From Pseudoalteromonas xiamenensis (GTDB lineage Bacteria > Pseudomonadota > Gammaproteobacteria > Enterobacterales > Alteromonadaceae), in NCBI RefSeq assembly GCF_042431545.1, contig NZ_JBHLYX010000002.1: a DNA stretch of 64,000 nt. One strand, written 5' to 3'. Below the pieces are notes generated by a model that was not told where the DNA came from, searched no databases, and saw only the letters and a program-made list of their open reading frames with translations. The position numbers and the translations under genes were made by a program. Positions 36,522 to 45,474 of this stretch are shown here, piece by piece. Each line of letters begins with the position of its first letter. The first letter of the stretch is position 1.

Positions 36522-39500
36522 ATGCGCCTAATCATCACCATCTTACTTACGATGCTGACGTTGCAAGCTTGGGGTACACCTAATTTTTCGGATACGTCTC
36601 AAGTTATGAAACGGTACGACTACGACTCAGGGCTTAGTCAGGTCAGCGTAACCGCACTTGCACAGGATCAGTTCGGCTACATTTGGATAGGGACGCAAGC
36701 GGGACTTAATCGCTTTGACGGACATGAATTTAAGCAGTTTGTTTCAAAACAACAAAATAAAAACAGTTTAGCGGGTGGATTTATTACATCGCTGTGCCAC
36801 GAAAGTAACAAACTGTGGATCGGAACAAGTACTGGACTCAGCGTTTACCATACAGATTTAGGCATTTTTCAAACCTTTTTGGCGTCTGAATATGAGGCTA
36901 TCGCATCAGACCGTGTTGCACATGTTGATTGTAAAACGAATAAAGTAATTGTAAGTACGGAAATTGGATTCCCCTACGTACTCGATGTGAAAACGCTTCA
37001 ACCAGAAGCATTGCCATTCGAAAAGTTACAAGTCAAAAATGTCGTTCGCAAAGAATCCCAATACTTTTATTTGACCGACGATAGCTTGAGCTTTTTTGAT
37101 TCTGTGTCCAACAAACATGAAATAGTACTCGAGGGAAATTTTCGCCGATTTGAAATCTCCGCGAGCCGAATTTATCTTTTTAATCAGCATAGTACGCTTA
37201 TTGTTCTTGATACGAACTCTAAGAAAGTGGTTTGGCAAAAAGAATTCGATCCCGATGAAGGAGCAGTCTTAAACGACCTAACTGTGTCTGCAGATCAAAT
37301 AACACTTGCGACGGAGAATGGCGTCTACTTGCTCAATCTCAGTGGTAAAGTAATTCGCCATTGGAAAAAAACGGAACAATATCAGCAGGGGCTACAAGAC
37401 AATAACATTCTATCTGTCATGCGTGACAGCGATGATGACCTTTGGATAGGAACCGAAACACGTGGATTGCAGTTCTTATCTAAACTCAGTGATTCATTTG
37501 GTCATGTAGGTGAGTTCAATTACAACGAAAACCCAATTGGTTCCCCTGATGTACGAGGATTTGCTTTAGATGGCGACGGAACGCTTTGGATAGCAACATC
37601 AGATGGGCCGAAAATCTTTGATGGCTTTGGGTTTATAAAGCCCGCACAAATTTACCCGCAAATGGCTACATTGGAAAATGTATTTATCACCAAGCTGTTT
37701 ATTCACGGACATCATTTATGGATAACGACTCGAGGTGCGGGAATATACCGTTTAGATTTAAATTCCAGTGAGTTGTCAAATTGGCGACCAGAAATTGAAT
37801 CAGCAACGGAATTAAACTTCAATGATGTCAATGTATATGATGGCGCTATCGTGACGAGTTCGCGAGGTAGTGGTTTACTCTTATTTGATGAGCGAACTCA
37901 ACGTTTTGAACCATTTTTTAAAAATTTATCTATCAAAGCGCCAAATCACGTCACTTCTATTATGGTTCAAGGTCGTACTCTCTGGTTTGGTTCTGTTGGT
38001 GATGGTCTCTACCGTTTTCAAGATGGTCGAATTGAACACCTAACGACAGAACATGGTTTAGCGTCAGACATTGTGTTTATGATCGTCGCCGATGACAAAG
38101 GTAAAATTTGGGTTGCAAGTGAAGCGGGCCTTTCCATTGTTAGTAACAGTTTTAGTGTTGAGCGAACGTTACGTCAAACGGACGGACTTGCAAATGATGC
38201 AATTTGGTCGGTCATATTTGATGGAAAGTCACATGTTTGGGTTGGCACTAGTGGTGGTTTAAGTCAAATTGACGTTAACGACTACACCATTTATAACTTT
38301 TTACCCGTTGATGGTGTACAAGACTATGAGTTTAATTACAACGCGGCGTGGCTTTCACCAGATGGCCGTGTTTTTATGGGGGGATCAAAAGGATTTAATC
38401 AGTTTTACCCAGAAAAAATCAACATAAAAGAATATCAAAACCCACTTATTATCAGCGAGATAGCGGTGCTTGGGGAACAGCTTCAACCCAGTGAAGCAGG
38501 ATTAATTAACAGAGCGCCAGAATTAACGTCCAATATTGAGCTGCAGTATGATCAAGATATTATCTCTCTCCAATTCTCAAGTTTAGAATTTACTTCGGAT
38601 AGACAACTTAAATATTTCTATCGAGTTATCGGGTTAAGTGACACTTGGTTGCGTTTGGCAAATGGTACTCGTCAGGTGAACTTACTTAAGTTGTCCGCCG
38701 GCGATTACCAAGTGGAGGTTTATACCGTCAATCGCTTTAATCAACATTCTCCAACCAAACGATTTGCAATCAAAGTGTATGCACCAATTTGGTGGAATTT
38801 TTGGTCCAAATCGCTCTACTCGATATTTTTACTAGGATTAATCGCAATTTTCCTTCGTATGAGGCAAAAACGTTTCAAACAAGTAGTAGACGACAACAAG
38901 AAAATGACAGAGTTGCAAGAACGTTTGGAGTTGTCCCTTTGGGCCTCAGGAGATGAGCTTTGGGATTGGCATTTAAAAACGAAACAGATATTCAGACACA
39001 GGGTAACGCCGCGTATCGAGTATGGGGATTCTTTCGAACGCCTAGAAGTAGAAGATATGAGCCGATATGTACATCCAAAAGATTGTATTTTGTTGGAGGA
39101 TAAGCTCGAGTCTTGTATTAAAGGCATCGTAGATAGTTATGAAGTGCCATTGAGAGTTAAGGATATTGCAGGTAACTGGGTATGGGTGTTGGATAGGGGG
39201 AAAGTAGTTACTCGGGATAGTAACGGAATTGCAATTCGTATTGCTGGTGCACTCAAAGACATCACGGAATTGAAATCGCATCAAGATGCATTGCAAAAAC
39301 TCAATGAGCAATTAGAAATCAAAGTTGCGATGAGAACGGATGAACTGTATAAGAAAAACCAGAAACTTGAACAGGCTATGATGGAGTTAAAACGTACACA
39401 GCAAGATCTGATTGAAAGTGAACGAATGGCTTCTTTAGGTAATTTAGTCGCGGGTGTTGCGCATGAGATAAATACCCCGCTTGGCGTTGCCATTACTGCG

Positions 39501-40172
39501 TTAACTTACAACATGGAATGCCTCTCACAAATAGAGAAAAAGCTTGAAAGCAAAACGCTAAAACAAAGTGATTTAGAGAAGTCTATCGTTGAGCAAAACA
39601 GCGGGTACGGACTTGTGATGCGCAACCTTGATCGTGCCCAAACACTTATCACAAACTTCAAGCAGGTAGCTGTCGACCAATCCAGTGAGACCGAGCGCGT
39701 TGTAAATATTAAGAAATACATCATGGATGTCTTTGATTCGTTGAGTCCAATGATTAAAGGTAAAGGCATCGAAGTCGAAGTGACCGGAGAAGATGGGCAA
39801 GATCTCCTTACTTATCCAGGTGCAATCTATCAAATTCTGACGAATCTGCTTAATAACTCAGTGATCCACGGTTTCGAGAAACAGGATAATGGGAAAGTAA
39901 CGACAGAAATAAACCTAAACAACAAATATGTTGAAATTATCTATCGAGACAATGGCGTTGGTGTCAAACCAGAAATAATCGCCAATATTTTTGATCCTTT
40001 TGTCACCTCAAAACGCAATCAAGGTGGATGTGGGCTTGGTATGCACATTGTGTATAACCTAGTTACGCAACTCTTAAAAGGAGATATTAAATGTCACTCA
40101 AAACAAGGACAAGGTGTCGAATTTGTCATTAAGCTACCGATCCAAAAAGTTGAAGGTGAAGAAGTTGCTTAG
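36522..40172 (+). CDS. Propeller-type sensor histidine kinase (Reg_prop, Y_Y_Y, PAS, HisKA, HATPase)
   Basis: 1216 aa. Signal peptide about 1-19. Two sets of beta-propeller repeats (about 30-640) carry signatures such as QFGYIWIGTQAGLNRFDG, DLWIGTETRGLQF, TLWIATSDGPKIFDG and HVWVGTSGGLSQID. A Y_Y_Y domain covers about 670-755 and one TM helix about 765-780. A PAS/PAC domain follows (about 815-930), then coiled coil, HisKA with GVAHEINTPLG (His about 981), and HATPase with FDPFVTSKRNQGGCGLGMHIVYN. It senses a periplasmic signal. No receiver domain and no response regulator next door, so its partner is unknown. Confidence 0.9.
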   Translation: MRLIITILLTMLTLQAWGTPNFSDTSQVMKRYDYDSGLSQVSVTALAQDQFGYIWIGTQAGLNRFDGHEFKQFVSKQQNKNSLAGGFITSLCHESNKLWIGTSTGLSVYHTDLGIFQTFLASEYEAIASDRVAHVDCKTNKVIVSTEIGFPYVLDVKTLQPEALPFEKLQVKNVVRKESQYFYLTDDSLSFFDSVSNKHEIVLEGNFRRFEISASRIYLFNQHSTLIVLDTNSKKVVWQKEFDPDEGAVLNDLTVSADQITLATENGVYLLNLSGKVIRHWKKTEQYQQGLQDNNILSVMRDSDDDLWIGTETRGLQFLSKLSDSFGHVGEFNYNENPIGSPDVRGFALDGDGTLWIATSDGPKIFDGFGFIKPAQIYPQMATLENVFITKLFIHGHHLWITTRGAGIYRLDLNSSELSNWRPEIESATELNFNDVNVYDGAIVTSSRGSGLLLFDERTQRFEPFFKNLSIKAPNHVTSIMVQGRTLWFGSVGDGLYRFQDGRIEHLTTEHGLASDIVFMIVADDKGKIWVASEAGLSIVSNSFSVERTLRQTDGLANDAIWSVIFDGKSHVWVGTSGGLSQIDVNDYTIYNFLPVDGVQDYEFNYNAAWLSPDGRVFMGGSKGFNQFYPEKINIKEYQNPLIISEIAVLGEQLQPSEAGLINRAPELTSNIELQYDQDIISLQFSSLEFTSDRQLKYFYRVIGLSDTWLRLANGTRQVNLLKLSAGDYQVEVYTVNRFNQHSPTKRFAIKVYAPIWWNFWSKSLYSIFLLGLIAIFLRMRQKRFKQVVDDNKKMTELQERLELSLWASGDELWDWHLKTKQIFRHRVTPRIEYGDSFERLEVEDMSRYVHPKDCILLEDKLESCIKGIVDSYEVPLRVKDIAGNWVWVLDRGKVVTRDSNGIAIRIAGALKDITELKSHQDALQKLNEQLEIKVAMRTDELYKKNQKLEQAMMELKRTQQDLIESERMASLGNLVAGVAHEINTPLGVAITALTYNMECLSQIEKKLESKTLKQSDLEKSIVEQNSGYGLVMRNLDRAQTLITNFKQVAVDQSSETERVVNIKKYIMDVFDSLSPMIKGKGIEVEVTGEDGQDLLTYPGAIYQILTNLLNNSVIHGFEKQDNGKVTTEINLNNKYVEIIYRDNGVGVKPEIIANIFDPFVTSKRNQGGCGLGMHIVYNLVTQLLKGDIKCHSKQGQGVEFVIKLPIQKVEGEEVA

Positions 40173-40297
40173 TCCGCTAGCCTAAACATCCTGACCGCGA
40201 AAGCCTATTTCTGATCCAAAGCGGTCATTTCCATGTAGGTAAAGTGTAAGGTCGCTTTGACCTTTCATCTTGTACCTATCTTTATGTTTTTACGCAT

Positions 40298-40328
40298 AAA
40301 AAAGACCCAGAATATAGATTCTGGGCTT
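40298..40328 (-). terminator. Rho-independent terminator (sRNA candidate or rsmF)
   Basis: 8-bp stem CCCAGAAT/ATTCTGGG with a 4-nt loop at 40306-40325. The A run at 40298-40303 reads as a U tract on the minus strand, about 200 nt downstream of rsmF. Confidence 0.8.
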
Positions 40329-40394
40329 AGGGGAAGGCTCAATGGAGCCATGCGCTAACTTAAACACCTTCAACTTTAAGGGAGAAGTAGAAGT
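40298..40394 (-). ncRNA. Candidate ~97-nt small RNA
   Basis: Read on the minus strand. The promoter -35 TTGTAT (40425-40430), 18-bp spacer and -10 TACAAT (40401-40406) give a start near 40394. The RNA would begin with a pyrimidine-rich CUUCUACUUCUCCC stretch. It then has a stem CUUAAA/UUUAAG, a stem GGCUC-CAUU-GAGCC (40336-40349), a single-stranded UUCCCCUAAG, and a terminator hairpin CCCAGAAU/AUUCUGGG (40306-40325) with six U residues. The layout is that of an Hfq-type sRNA. It could instead be the processed 3' UTR of rsmF. Confidence 0.45.
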
Positions 40395-40521
40395 TCTTTA
40401 ATTGTAGTAAATAGGTCAGAAAATATACAAATATTTGAAACCTTTTAAACTTAAGTAAATTCAATTAACTAAAATTTATTTTGAAATTTTATTCAGAATT
40501 TATCAAAAACTTGTATCCAAG

Positions 40522-41979
40522 TTATCCCCAGCTTATTAAGTTCCCATTTTGTACTAGGTCTCTCGGTAACGAGTTCTTAATTTTATGACCTTGCCATTTT
40601 CCTAAGCCAATCGGCGCTCCACAAAGCGTTAATATCACTTCGCCTTTGTTTTTGGTATTTTCTTCTAACGTCACATCTTGACCTTTAAAGTATTCGATCG
40701 CCTGTGATTGAGACAAGGCATAGGTGTTTTTAGTGGCAAGGTGCCCGAAAGTGGTTGCCAACTCGTGTTCTAGTCGAATCCCATTCTTATGCGTCGTGCC
40801 GACGAGAATACCGATTCTTTGATATTTGATCTTTTCGAGCAATTCTGTCGCTTCATGTGGAAACAGCCATACTTCTTTATCACGCACATATAAGTTGCCT
40901 GAATAGGTTTTTAGACCAAATTGATTTGATATAAGATTATCAAAAAACTGCTTTTCTTTTTTTGGCGCTGGTGAGAAGGGGAAGTTTCCCTTTTTAGTTT
41001 TTTGATTGCTATTTTCTACCCTTTCGAGCTTCTTGAATTTTGCAATAAAAAATCCTTCACTATCGAAAATTTGAGGCCATACGTGTAAGTAGCCTTCGTC
41101 TGTAGTTGCTTTCTCAGCGCCTTCAAACAGCGCATGCAAAGAAACTATCTCAACGCTCCCTGGAAATGAATCCAGTAGATGTTGGCAGACTTGCTGATTT
41201 TCTATCGGCGTAAGCGTGCAGGTTGAATAAACAAGGTGCCCACCTGGTTTAAGGGCATGAAAAGCACTTACAATAAGCTGCTTTTGAACCGCCGCGATGT
41301 CTATGTTGGATTCGATAGACCAATTTTTTAAAGCGTGTTCGTCCTTTCGGACCGTTCCCTCACCAGAGCAAGGCGCATCCAACAATATTTCATCGAAACA
41401 TTCCGACATGTAATCGCCAAATATTGCACCATCAAAGTGGGATAACGCCGTATTTACAACGCCCATTCTTTTTAAATTGGCAGCAAGTACTTTTACACGA
41501 GATGAAGAGAACTCGTTGGCGATGAGTAAACCTTGATTGTCCATAAGTGCGGCAAGTTGTGTCGTTTTTGAACCAGGTGCAGCTGCAACATCGAGTACAA
41601 CTTTTGGATTGCCTGATAGCGCTTCTCTGAGTGCCATGGGCGGTAGCATCGAGCTTGCTTCTTGAACGTAAATACAACCACTTAGGTGCAAGTCGGTATT
41701 CCCGATTGGAAGGGTTTGTTCTTCTTCTGCCGTTCTTTCAAGCCAAAATCCTTCTTCACACCAAGGTATGGCAGCAATAGTCCAGCCGCGTTCAAGACAA
41801 GATTGTTTAAAATCGTTTACTGACATTTTTAACGTGTTGACGCGAACGGAACGCCTCAAAGGGCGTTTGCAATATTCAATGAAATCGTCGATAGCCAAAT
41901 GAGATGGGAGATAAGATTTAACGTCTTCAATAAAGTTATTCGGAATATAAAGCTTGTCGTTCACGCGTTTAGAGCTCAA
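40522..41979 (-). CDS. rsmF: 16S rRNA (cytosine-1407-C5)-methyltransferase RsmF
   Basis: 485 aa, the length of E. coli RsmF/YebU. SAM-dependent m5C methyltransferase: VLDVAAAPGSKTTQLAALM near 119-137, LLDAPCSGEGTVRKDE with the product-release Cys, and VYSTCTLTPIENQQVC with the catalytic Cys. The C-terminal PUA-like extension starts at about 310. It begins ATG SSKRVNDKLYIP. Upstream and on the same strand lies the MAPEG gene. Confidence 0.93.
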   Translation of the reverse strand: MSSKRVNDKLYIPNNFIEDVKSYLPSHLAIDDFIEYCKRPLRRSVRVNTLKMSVNDFKQSCLERGWTIAAIPWCEEGFWLERTAEEEQTLPIGNTDLHLSGCIYVQEASSMLPPMALREALSGNPKVVLDVAAAPGSKTTQLAALMDNQGLLIANEFSSSRVKVLAANLKRMGVVNTALSHFDGAIFGDYMSECFDEILLDAPCSGEGTVRKDEHALKNWSIESNIDIAAVQKQLIVSAFHALKPGGHLVYSTCTLTPIENQQVCQHLLDSFPGSVEIVSLHALFEGAEKATTDEGYLHVWPQIFDSEGFFIAKFKKLERVENSNQKTKKGNFPFSPAPKKEKQFFDNLISNQFGLKTYSGNLYVRDKEVWLFPHEATELLEKIKYQRIGILVGTTHKNGIRLEHELATTFGHLATKNTYALSQSQAIEYFKGQDVTLEENTKNKGEVILTLCGAPIGLGKWQGHKIKNSLPRDLVQNGNLISWG

Positions 41980-42035
41980 AAATCGTAAAATGAAATTTTA
42001 ACATCTAATGAGCTCTAAGGATAATGTTGTGAAAA

Positions 42036-42458
42036 CTAAGACTGCGTCACCTGTACCATATGGATCATAAGCCCAATCCAGAGCGTAAAAACACTGCAAG
42101 CGTTTAGGGTAAAAGCGATGGTTCTTCTGCGTAAATTCATCGCAATAACATGCTCATAGGAATGCCAAAGTCGAGTAACAACAAATATCCAAGCGGAAAC
42201 TTTCCAAAATGCTCCATCTAACAGCTCCAACTCTACAAAGAACAATCCAAGCAAAAAGAGCAGCGGTAATTGAAATTGGTTATCGTAGTTTTTTCCAAGC
42301 AAGATAGCGCGTTCGGACAAACTTTGGGTGTTTGCAAAGAAAAGGTCGTGCGGTGTGATCTGTCGACTTAGCACAGCCTTTAGTCGCAATTTAAATGTGG
42401 TTAACCATAGTGCTATCGTTAAGCAGAGTAGAACTAAAATTGGGTATTGAATCCACAT
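42036..42458 (-). CDS. MAPEG-family membrane protein
   Basis: 140 aa from the ATG at 42458, chosen because AAAGGAG stands 7 nt before it; a start at 42488 would add ten residues without an SD. Four hydrophobic helices (about 4-20, 59-76, 81-97, 112-134). NYDNQFQLPLLFLLGLFF followed by WIFVVTRLWHSYEHV fits the MAPEG (microsomal glutathione transferase-like) pattern. Bacterial members are uncharacterised. Divergent from the GlxA-type regulator. Confidence 0.8.
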   Translation of the reverse strand: MWIQYPILVLLCLTIALWLTTFKLRLKAVLSRQITPHDLFFANTQSLSERAILLGKNYDNQFQLPLLFLLGLFFVELELLDGAFWKVSAWIFVVTRLWHSYEHVIAMNLRRRTIAFTLNACSVFTLWIGLMIHMVQVTQS

Positions 42459-42554
42459 TGTGTTTCTCCTTTGTTTGATGTTGTACATAATTTACATTGC
42501 TTATTACTCAGTCTAAACTGGCACTAATGACAAAAATATAGGTAATAGTGACAA

Positions 42555-43517
42555 GTGAAGATCGCGCTTATCGCATTGGATGAAGTCGTTGCGACATCAA
42601 TCGCAGGGATCATTGATTACTTTAACTTCGCCAACCTCATCGCGAGGGATAAGAATTTGGCCGTTACGGTGACTTTATACAGCCCTCAAGGTTCGCAAAT
42701 AAAAACGAGTATGGGTGTATCAATTCCTTGCGAACAGTTAAGCAATCTTGGAATAGATAACGAGGTTATTTGGTTTTTAGGTTCTCGTTATAGAGGTTCC
42801 GAGAACTTGATATTGGAAAGTCAGTCGGTAAGCCTCTGTAAAACGTCTTTAGATGACGCAATCAAAAGTGCTCAAATTGTGGCTGGTTCTTGCACAGGCG
42901 TCGCATTGATGTTGGCTTGCATTACCACGTTCCCTGATACAGTTACGACAAGTTGGTGGTTAAGACGTTTCTTTGCGAAGCACTACCCGGGCGTAGAACT
43001 GATGCTAGATAAGCCAATTGTGCGTTCAGGTAAATTCATCACTGCAGGCGCGACCCACTGTTTCCAAGCGCTCGTCTTTTTCCTTGTTGAACGTCATTTT
43101 GGTCGGGATGTACTTTTGCAACTTAAAAAATGGTTAGTGATACCCGACATAATGGTGAATCAAGAACAATTTATTGATTTGAATGTTTTAGACTTACATG
43201 CAGGTAAACGTTTGCATCCTGTCGTTCAGTTTATTCGTACTAATCTTGGCGGTGATTTGAGTAATGAATCTTTGGCAAATGTAGGCTCGATGAGTGTGCG
43301 TAACTTAATACGCACATTTAAATTATTGTATGGAATGACGCCATCTAAATACGTGTTAATCGCTCGATTAGAAGCTGCTATTCACGAAATAAAAGCATCA
43401 CCGCACCGTAAACTGTACGATATTGCTTACGAAGTTGGCTACCAAGATGTCAGTGCATTTAGTCGTCAATTTCAAAAACATTTTGGCTTTTCTGCATCAA
43501 GTTTAAAACACAGTTGA
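42555..43517 (+). CDS. GlxA-type AraC-family regulator with DJ-1/PfpI domain
   Basis: 320 aa, GTG start at 42555. The N-terminal DJ-1/PfpI-like domain (about 1-190) contains VAGSCTGVALMLA and TTSWWLRRFFAKHYPGVEL, typical of the GlxA/FtrA group. The C-terminal AraC helix-turn-helix pair is at about 218-318 (MSVRNLIRTFKLLYGMTPSKYVLIARLEAA, DIAYEVGYQDVSAFSRQFQKHFG). Divergent from the MAPEG gene, which may be its target. The ligand is unknown. Confidence 0.88.
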   Translation: MKIALIALDEVVATSIAGIIDYFNFANLIARDKNLAVTVTLYSPQGSQIKTSMGVSIPCEQLSNLGIDNEVIWFLGSRYRGSENLILESQSVSLCKTSLDDAIKSAQIVAGSCTGVALMLACITTFPDTVTTSWWLRRFFAKHYPGVELMLDKPIVRSGKFITAGATHCFQALVFFLVERHFGRDVLLQLKKWLVIPDIMVNQEQFIDLNVLDLHAGKRLHPVVQFIRTNLGGDLSNESLANVGSMSVRNLIRTFKLLYGMTPSKYVLIARLEAAIHEIKASPHRKLYDIAYEVGYQDVSAFSRQFQKHFGFSASSLKHS

Positions 43518-43619
43518 ACGTTTAGTTATTGCTATCAATCGCATAATTGCCATATTCAGCCTATAATTTGGGTTACAAATGTATCCCAAATTATCGTATC
43601 GCTGGGGAGGGAGTTACTG

Positions 43620-43811
43620 ATGATTAAGCTAAAACTCGTTATTTTAGGAACGCTACTCGTATTTATAACAGCATGTGGTAAGGGAAAAGGCCAGCCAAAG
43701 CCGCCTGAGGATGACAATGTAGGTGGGGCAAGTTCAACCGTACTTAGCGAAATAACATTGATACAGCAAGTGGGCGATGAACAAACGAAAATTTGGATTC
43801 GACAACAATAA
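43620..43811 (+). CDS. Small lipoprotein
   Basis: 63 aa. The signal peptide ends in the lipobox FITAC with Cys20. A short mature part, GKGKGQPKPPEDDNVGG..., is followed by a segment rich in Glu/Gln/Thr ending WIRQQ. SD GGGAGGGAG precedes the ATG. No family recognised. It precedes the sigma-54 activator by about 100 nt. Its composition resembles many small alteromonad lipoproteins of unknown role. Confidence 0.65.
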   Translation: MIKLKLVILGTLLVFITACGKGKGQPKPPEDDNVGGASSTVLSEITLIQQVGDEQTKIWIRQQ

Positions 43812-43876
43812 CGTGTAGGTCAACTCCCACACATACCAAAGCGGTATAGTCTTTAGAACATCAGCTATGCTATATT

Positions 43877-43894
43877 TTCGTGAAATTTCACGAA
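43877..43894. promoter_or_regulatory. Perfect 18-bp palindrome at the start of the sigma-54 activator gene
   Basis: TTCGTGAAATTTCACGAA is its own reverse complement, centred about 24 nt before the ATG at 43910. Two related sites lie at 45325-45360. A probable operator of the activator itself. Confidence 0.7.
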
Positions 43895-43909
43895 CATTAT
43901 AGCTATACG

Positions 43910-45349
43910 ATGAACTCACCATTAAAACAATTCTTATCTGACCCTGAAATTTTATTAAATTCAGTCGGTGAGGGCATATATGGCTTTGATTTAGAGGGCA
44001 ATGCCGTATTCGTTAATCCTGCCGCAGAGAAAATGACAGGTTGGATGGCGTCTGAGTTGATAGGGAAACGGATACACGAATATCATCACCATAGTCATGC
44101 CGATGGTTCGGTATATCCGGCAGAACTCTGCAAAATATATCAAACACTTAAAGATGGAAAAGTCCGAAACGTTAAAAATGAAGTTTTCTGGCGAAAGGAT
44201 GGTTCTCGTTTTCCCGTGGAATACACGACTACCCCAATCATGAAAGACAATACGCTTATTGGTGCGGTCGCGATATTTCGCGATATTTCAATTCAAACAC
44301 AAACCGAACACGCATTACGTGATGCTTTAACAAAAGTTCAGCAGTTGTCTGAGCAGCTCCAAGAAGAAAATGAATATCTGACCAACGAATTAAATGCAGA
44401 TTGGCGTAGTTCCGGTATGGTCGGACAAAGTGAGCGCTTTTTAAAAGTACTGCAACAGGTGGAACTTGTTAGCAAAACGGAAAGTACGGTGCTAATTCAA
44501 GGTGAAAATGGTACTGGTAAGGAACTGATTGCTAGAAGTTTGCATCGTTTAGGTAATAGAAAAAATCAATCTTTTATCAGGGTGAATTGTGCGGCTTTTT
44601 CGGAGCCCTTACTAGAATCGGAATTATTTGGCCATGAAAAAGGGGCTTTTACGGGGGCCGTGGAGCGACGGAAAGGGCGCTTTGAACTCGCCCATTGCGG
44701 CACTTTATTTCTAGATGAAATTGGTGAACTTTCTCTTGCAGCTCAAAGCAAACTTCTGCGCGTCCTTCAAGAGAGTGAATTCGAACGAGTTGGTGGGCAA
44801 CAGACAATTAAAGTAGATATACGCTTAATTGCTGCAACAAACCGAGATTTACTGGATATGGTCAGTTCAGGAAAGTTTCGGATGGATTTGTTCTATCGGC
44901 TAAACGTATTTCCAATAATGTTACCGCCACTACGAGAAAGAATAGAGGACATCCCTTTACTTGCTACTGAAATTTTAGCGCTTACTAACCATAAACTTGG
45001 TACTAAACTTCGCGGGATTTCAAAGTCAGCATTAAAGAAATTCATGCAATACAGCTGGCCTGGAAACATTCGGGAATTGCAGAATGTTATTGAGCGTGAA
45101 GCCATTTTAAATCATGGCGGTATTTTAAAACTATCAACGCCTTTGCTTGAAGCGTTCTCTGAACATGTTGTAACCAATCAAACGCTAGACGAAGCGATTG
45201 CACAACATATCATAAATGTTCTTAAATATTGTGATGGCAGGATCTCTGGACCGAAGGGGGCCGCGACAATATTAGACATGCCAGAAAGTACGCTGCGTTC
45301 AAAAATGAAGAAATTAGGTGTTAAATCGCGAAATATGGCGAATTCGTGA
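43910..45349 (+). CDS. Sigma-54-dependent activator with PAS sensor domain
   Basis: 479 aa from the ATG at 43910; a GTG at 43880 would add ten residues but lies inside the palindrome. PAS/PAC domain at about 10-130 (GEGIYGFDLEGNAVFVNPAAEKMTG), then a short coiled coil. The AAA+ domain has Walker A GENGTGKELIA (about 197-207), GAFTGA (245-250, the sigma-54 contact loop) and Walker B GTLFLDEIGEL. The C-terminal Fis-type helix-turn-helix contains GPKGAATILDMPESTLRSKMKKL. It probably activates the downstream ccoG gene, and its DNA sites flank its own gene. Confidence 0.92.
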   Translation: MNSPLKQFLSDPEILLNSVGEGIYGFDLEGNAVFVNPAAEKMTGWMASELIGKRIHEYHHHSHADGSVYPAELCKIYQTLKDGKVRNVKNEVFWRKDGSRFPVEYTTTPIMKDNTLIGAVAIFRDISIQTQTEHALRDALTKVQQLSEQLQEENEYLTNELNADWRSSGMVGQSERFLKVLQQVELVSKTESTVLIQGENGTGKELIARSLHRLGNRKNQSFIRVNCAAFSEPLLESELFGHEKGAFTGAVERRKGRFELAHCGTLFLDEIGELSLAAQSKLLRVLQESEFERVGGQQTIKVDIRLIAATNRDLLDMVSSGKFRMDLFYRLNVFPIMLPPLRERIEDIPLLATEILALTNHKLGTKLRGISKSALKKFMQYSWPGNIRELQNVIEREAILNHGGILKLSTPLLEAFSEHVVTNQTLDEAIAQHIINVLKYCDGRISGPKGAATILDMPESTLRSKMKKLGVKSRNMANS

Positions 45350-45362
45350 TATGTCGCGATTT
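45323..45362. promoter_or_regulatory. Two adjacent operator-like sites upstream of ccoG
   Basis: Sites at 45325-45342 and 45343-45360 match the 43877-43894 palindrome at 13 and 14 of 18 positions. Together they also form an outer inverted repeat AAATCGCGA (45323-45331) / TCGCGATTT (45354-45362). They overlap the activator's stop codon and lie about 65-100 bp upstream of the sigma-54 promoter, the normal place for enhancer sites. The hairpin could also help end the activator transcript. Confidence 0.65.
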
Positions 45363-45421
45363 AATATTTCTTGCTCTTCGATTAACCTTTTGAAATATAA
45401 CAACATAAATAACATTTAGAT

Positions 45422-45438
45422 TTGGCTTAAAACTTGCC
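45422..45438 (+). promoter_or_regulatory. Sigma-54 promoter of ccoG
   Basis: TTGGC at 45422-45426 and TTGCC at 45434-45438 give the exact GG-N10-GC spacing (GG 45424-45425, GC 45436-45437) required by sigma-54. It lies 37 bp before the ccoG ATG. Confidence 0.8.
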
Positions 45439-45474
45439 ATTAGGAGGTAAGTCTTTGTAGAAAAAGTAAAGCCA

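Larger units (their letters stand above)
40173..40521. other. 349-nt gap between convergent kinase and rsmF genes
   Basis: No protein gene is visible. The right part (40400-40521) is very AT-rich. The left part holds a minus-strand promoter, short stems and a terminator, annotated separately as a candidate sRNA. Confidence 0.6.
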
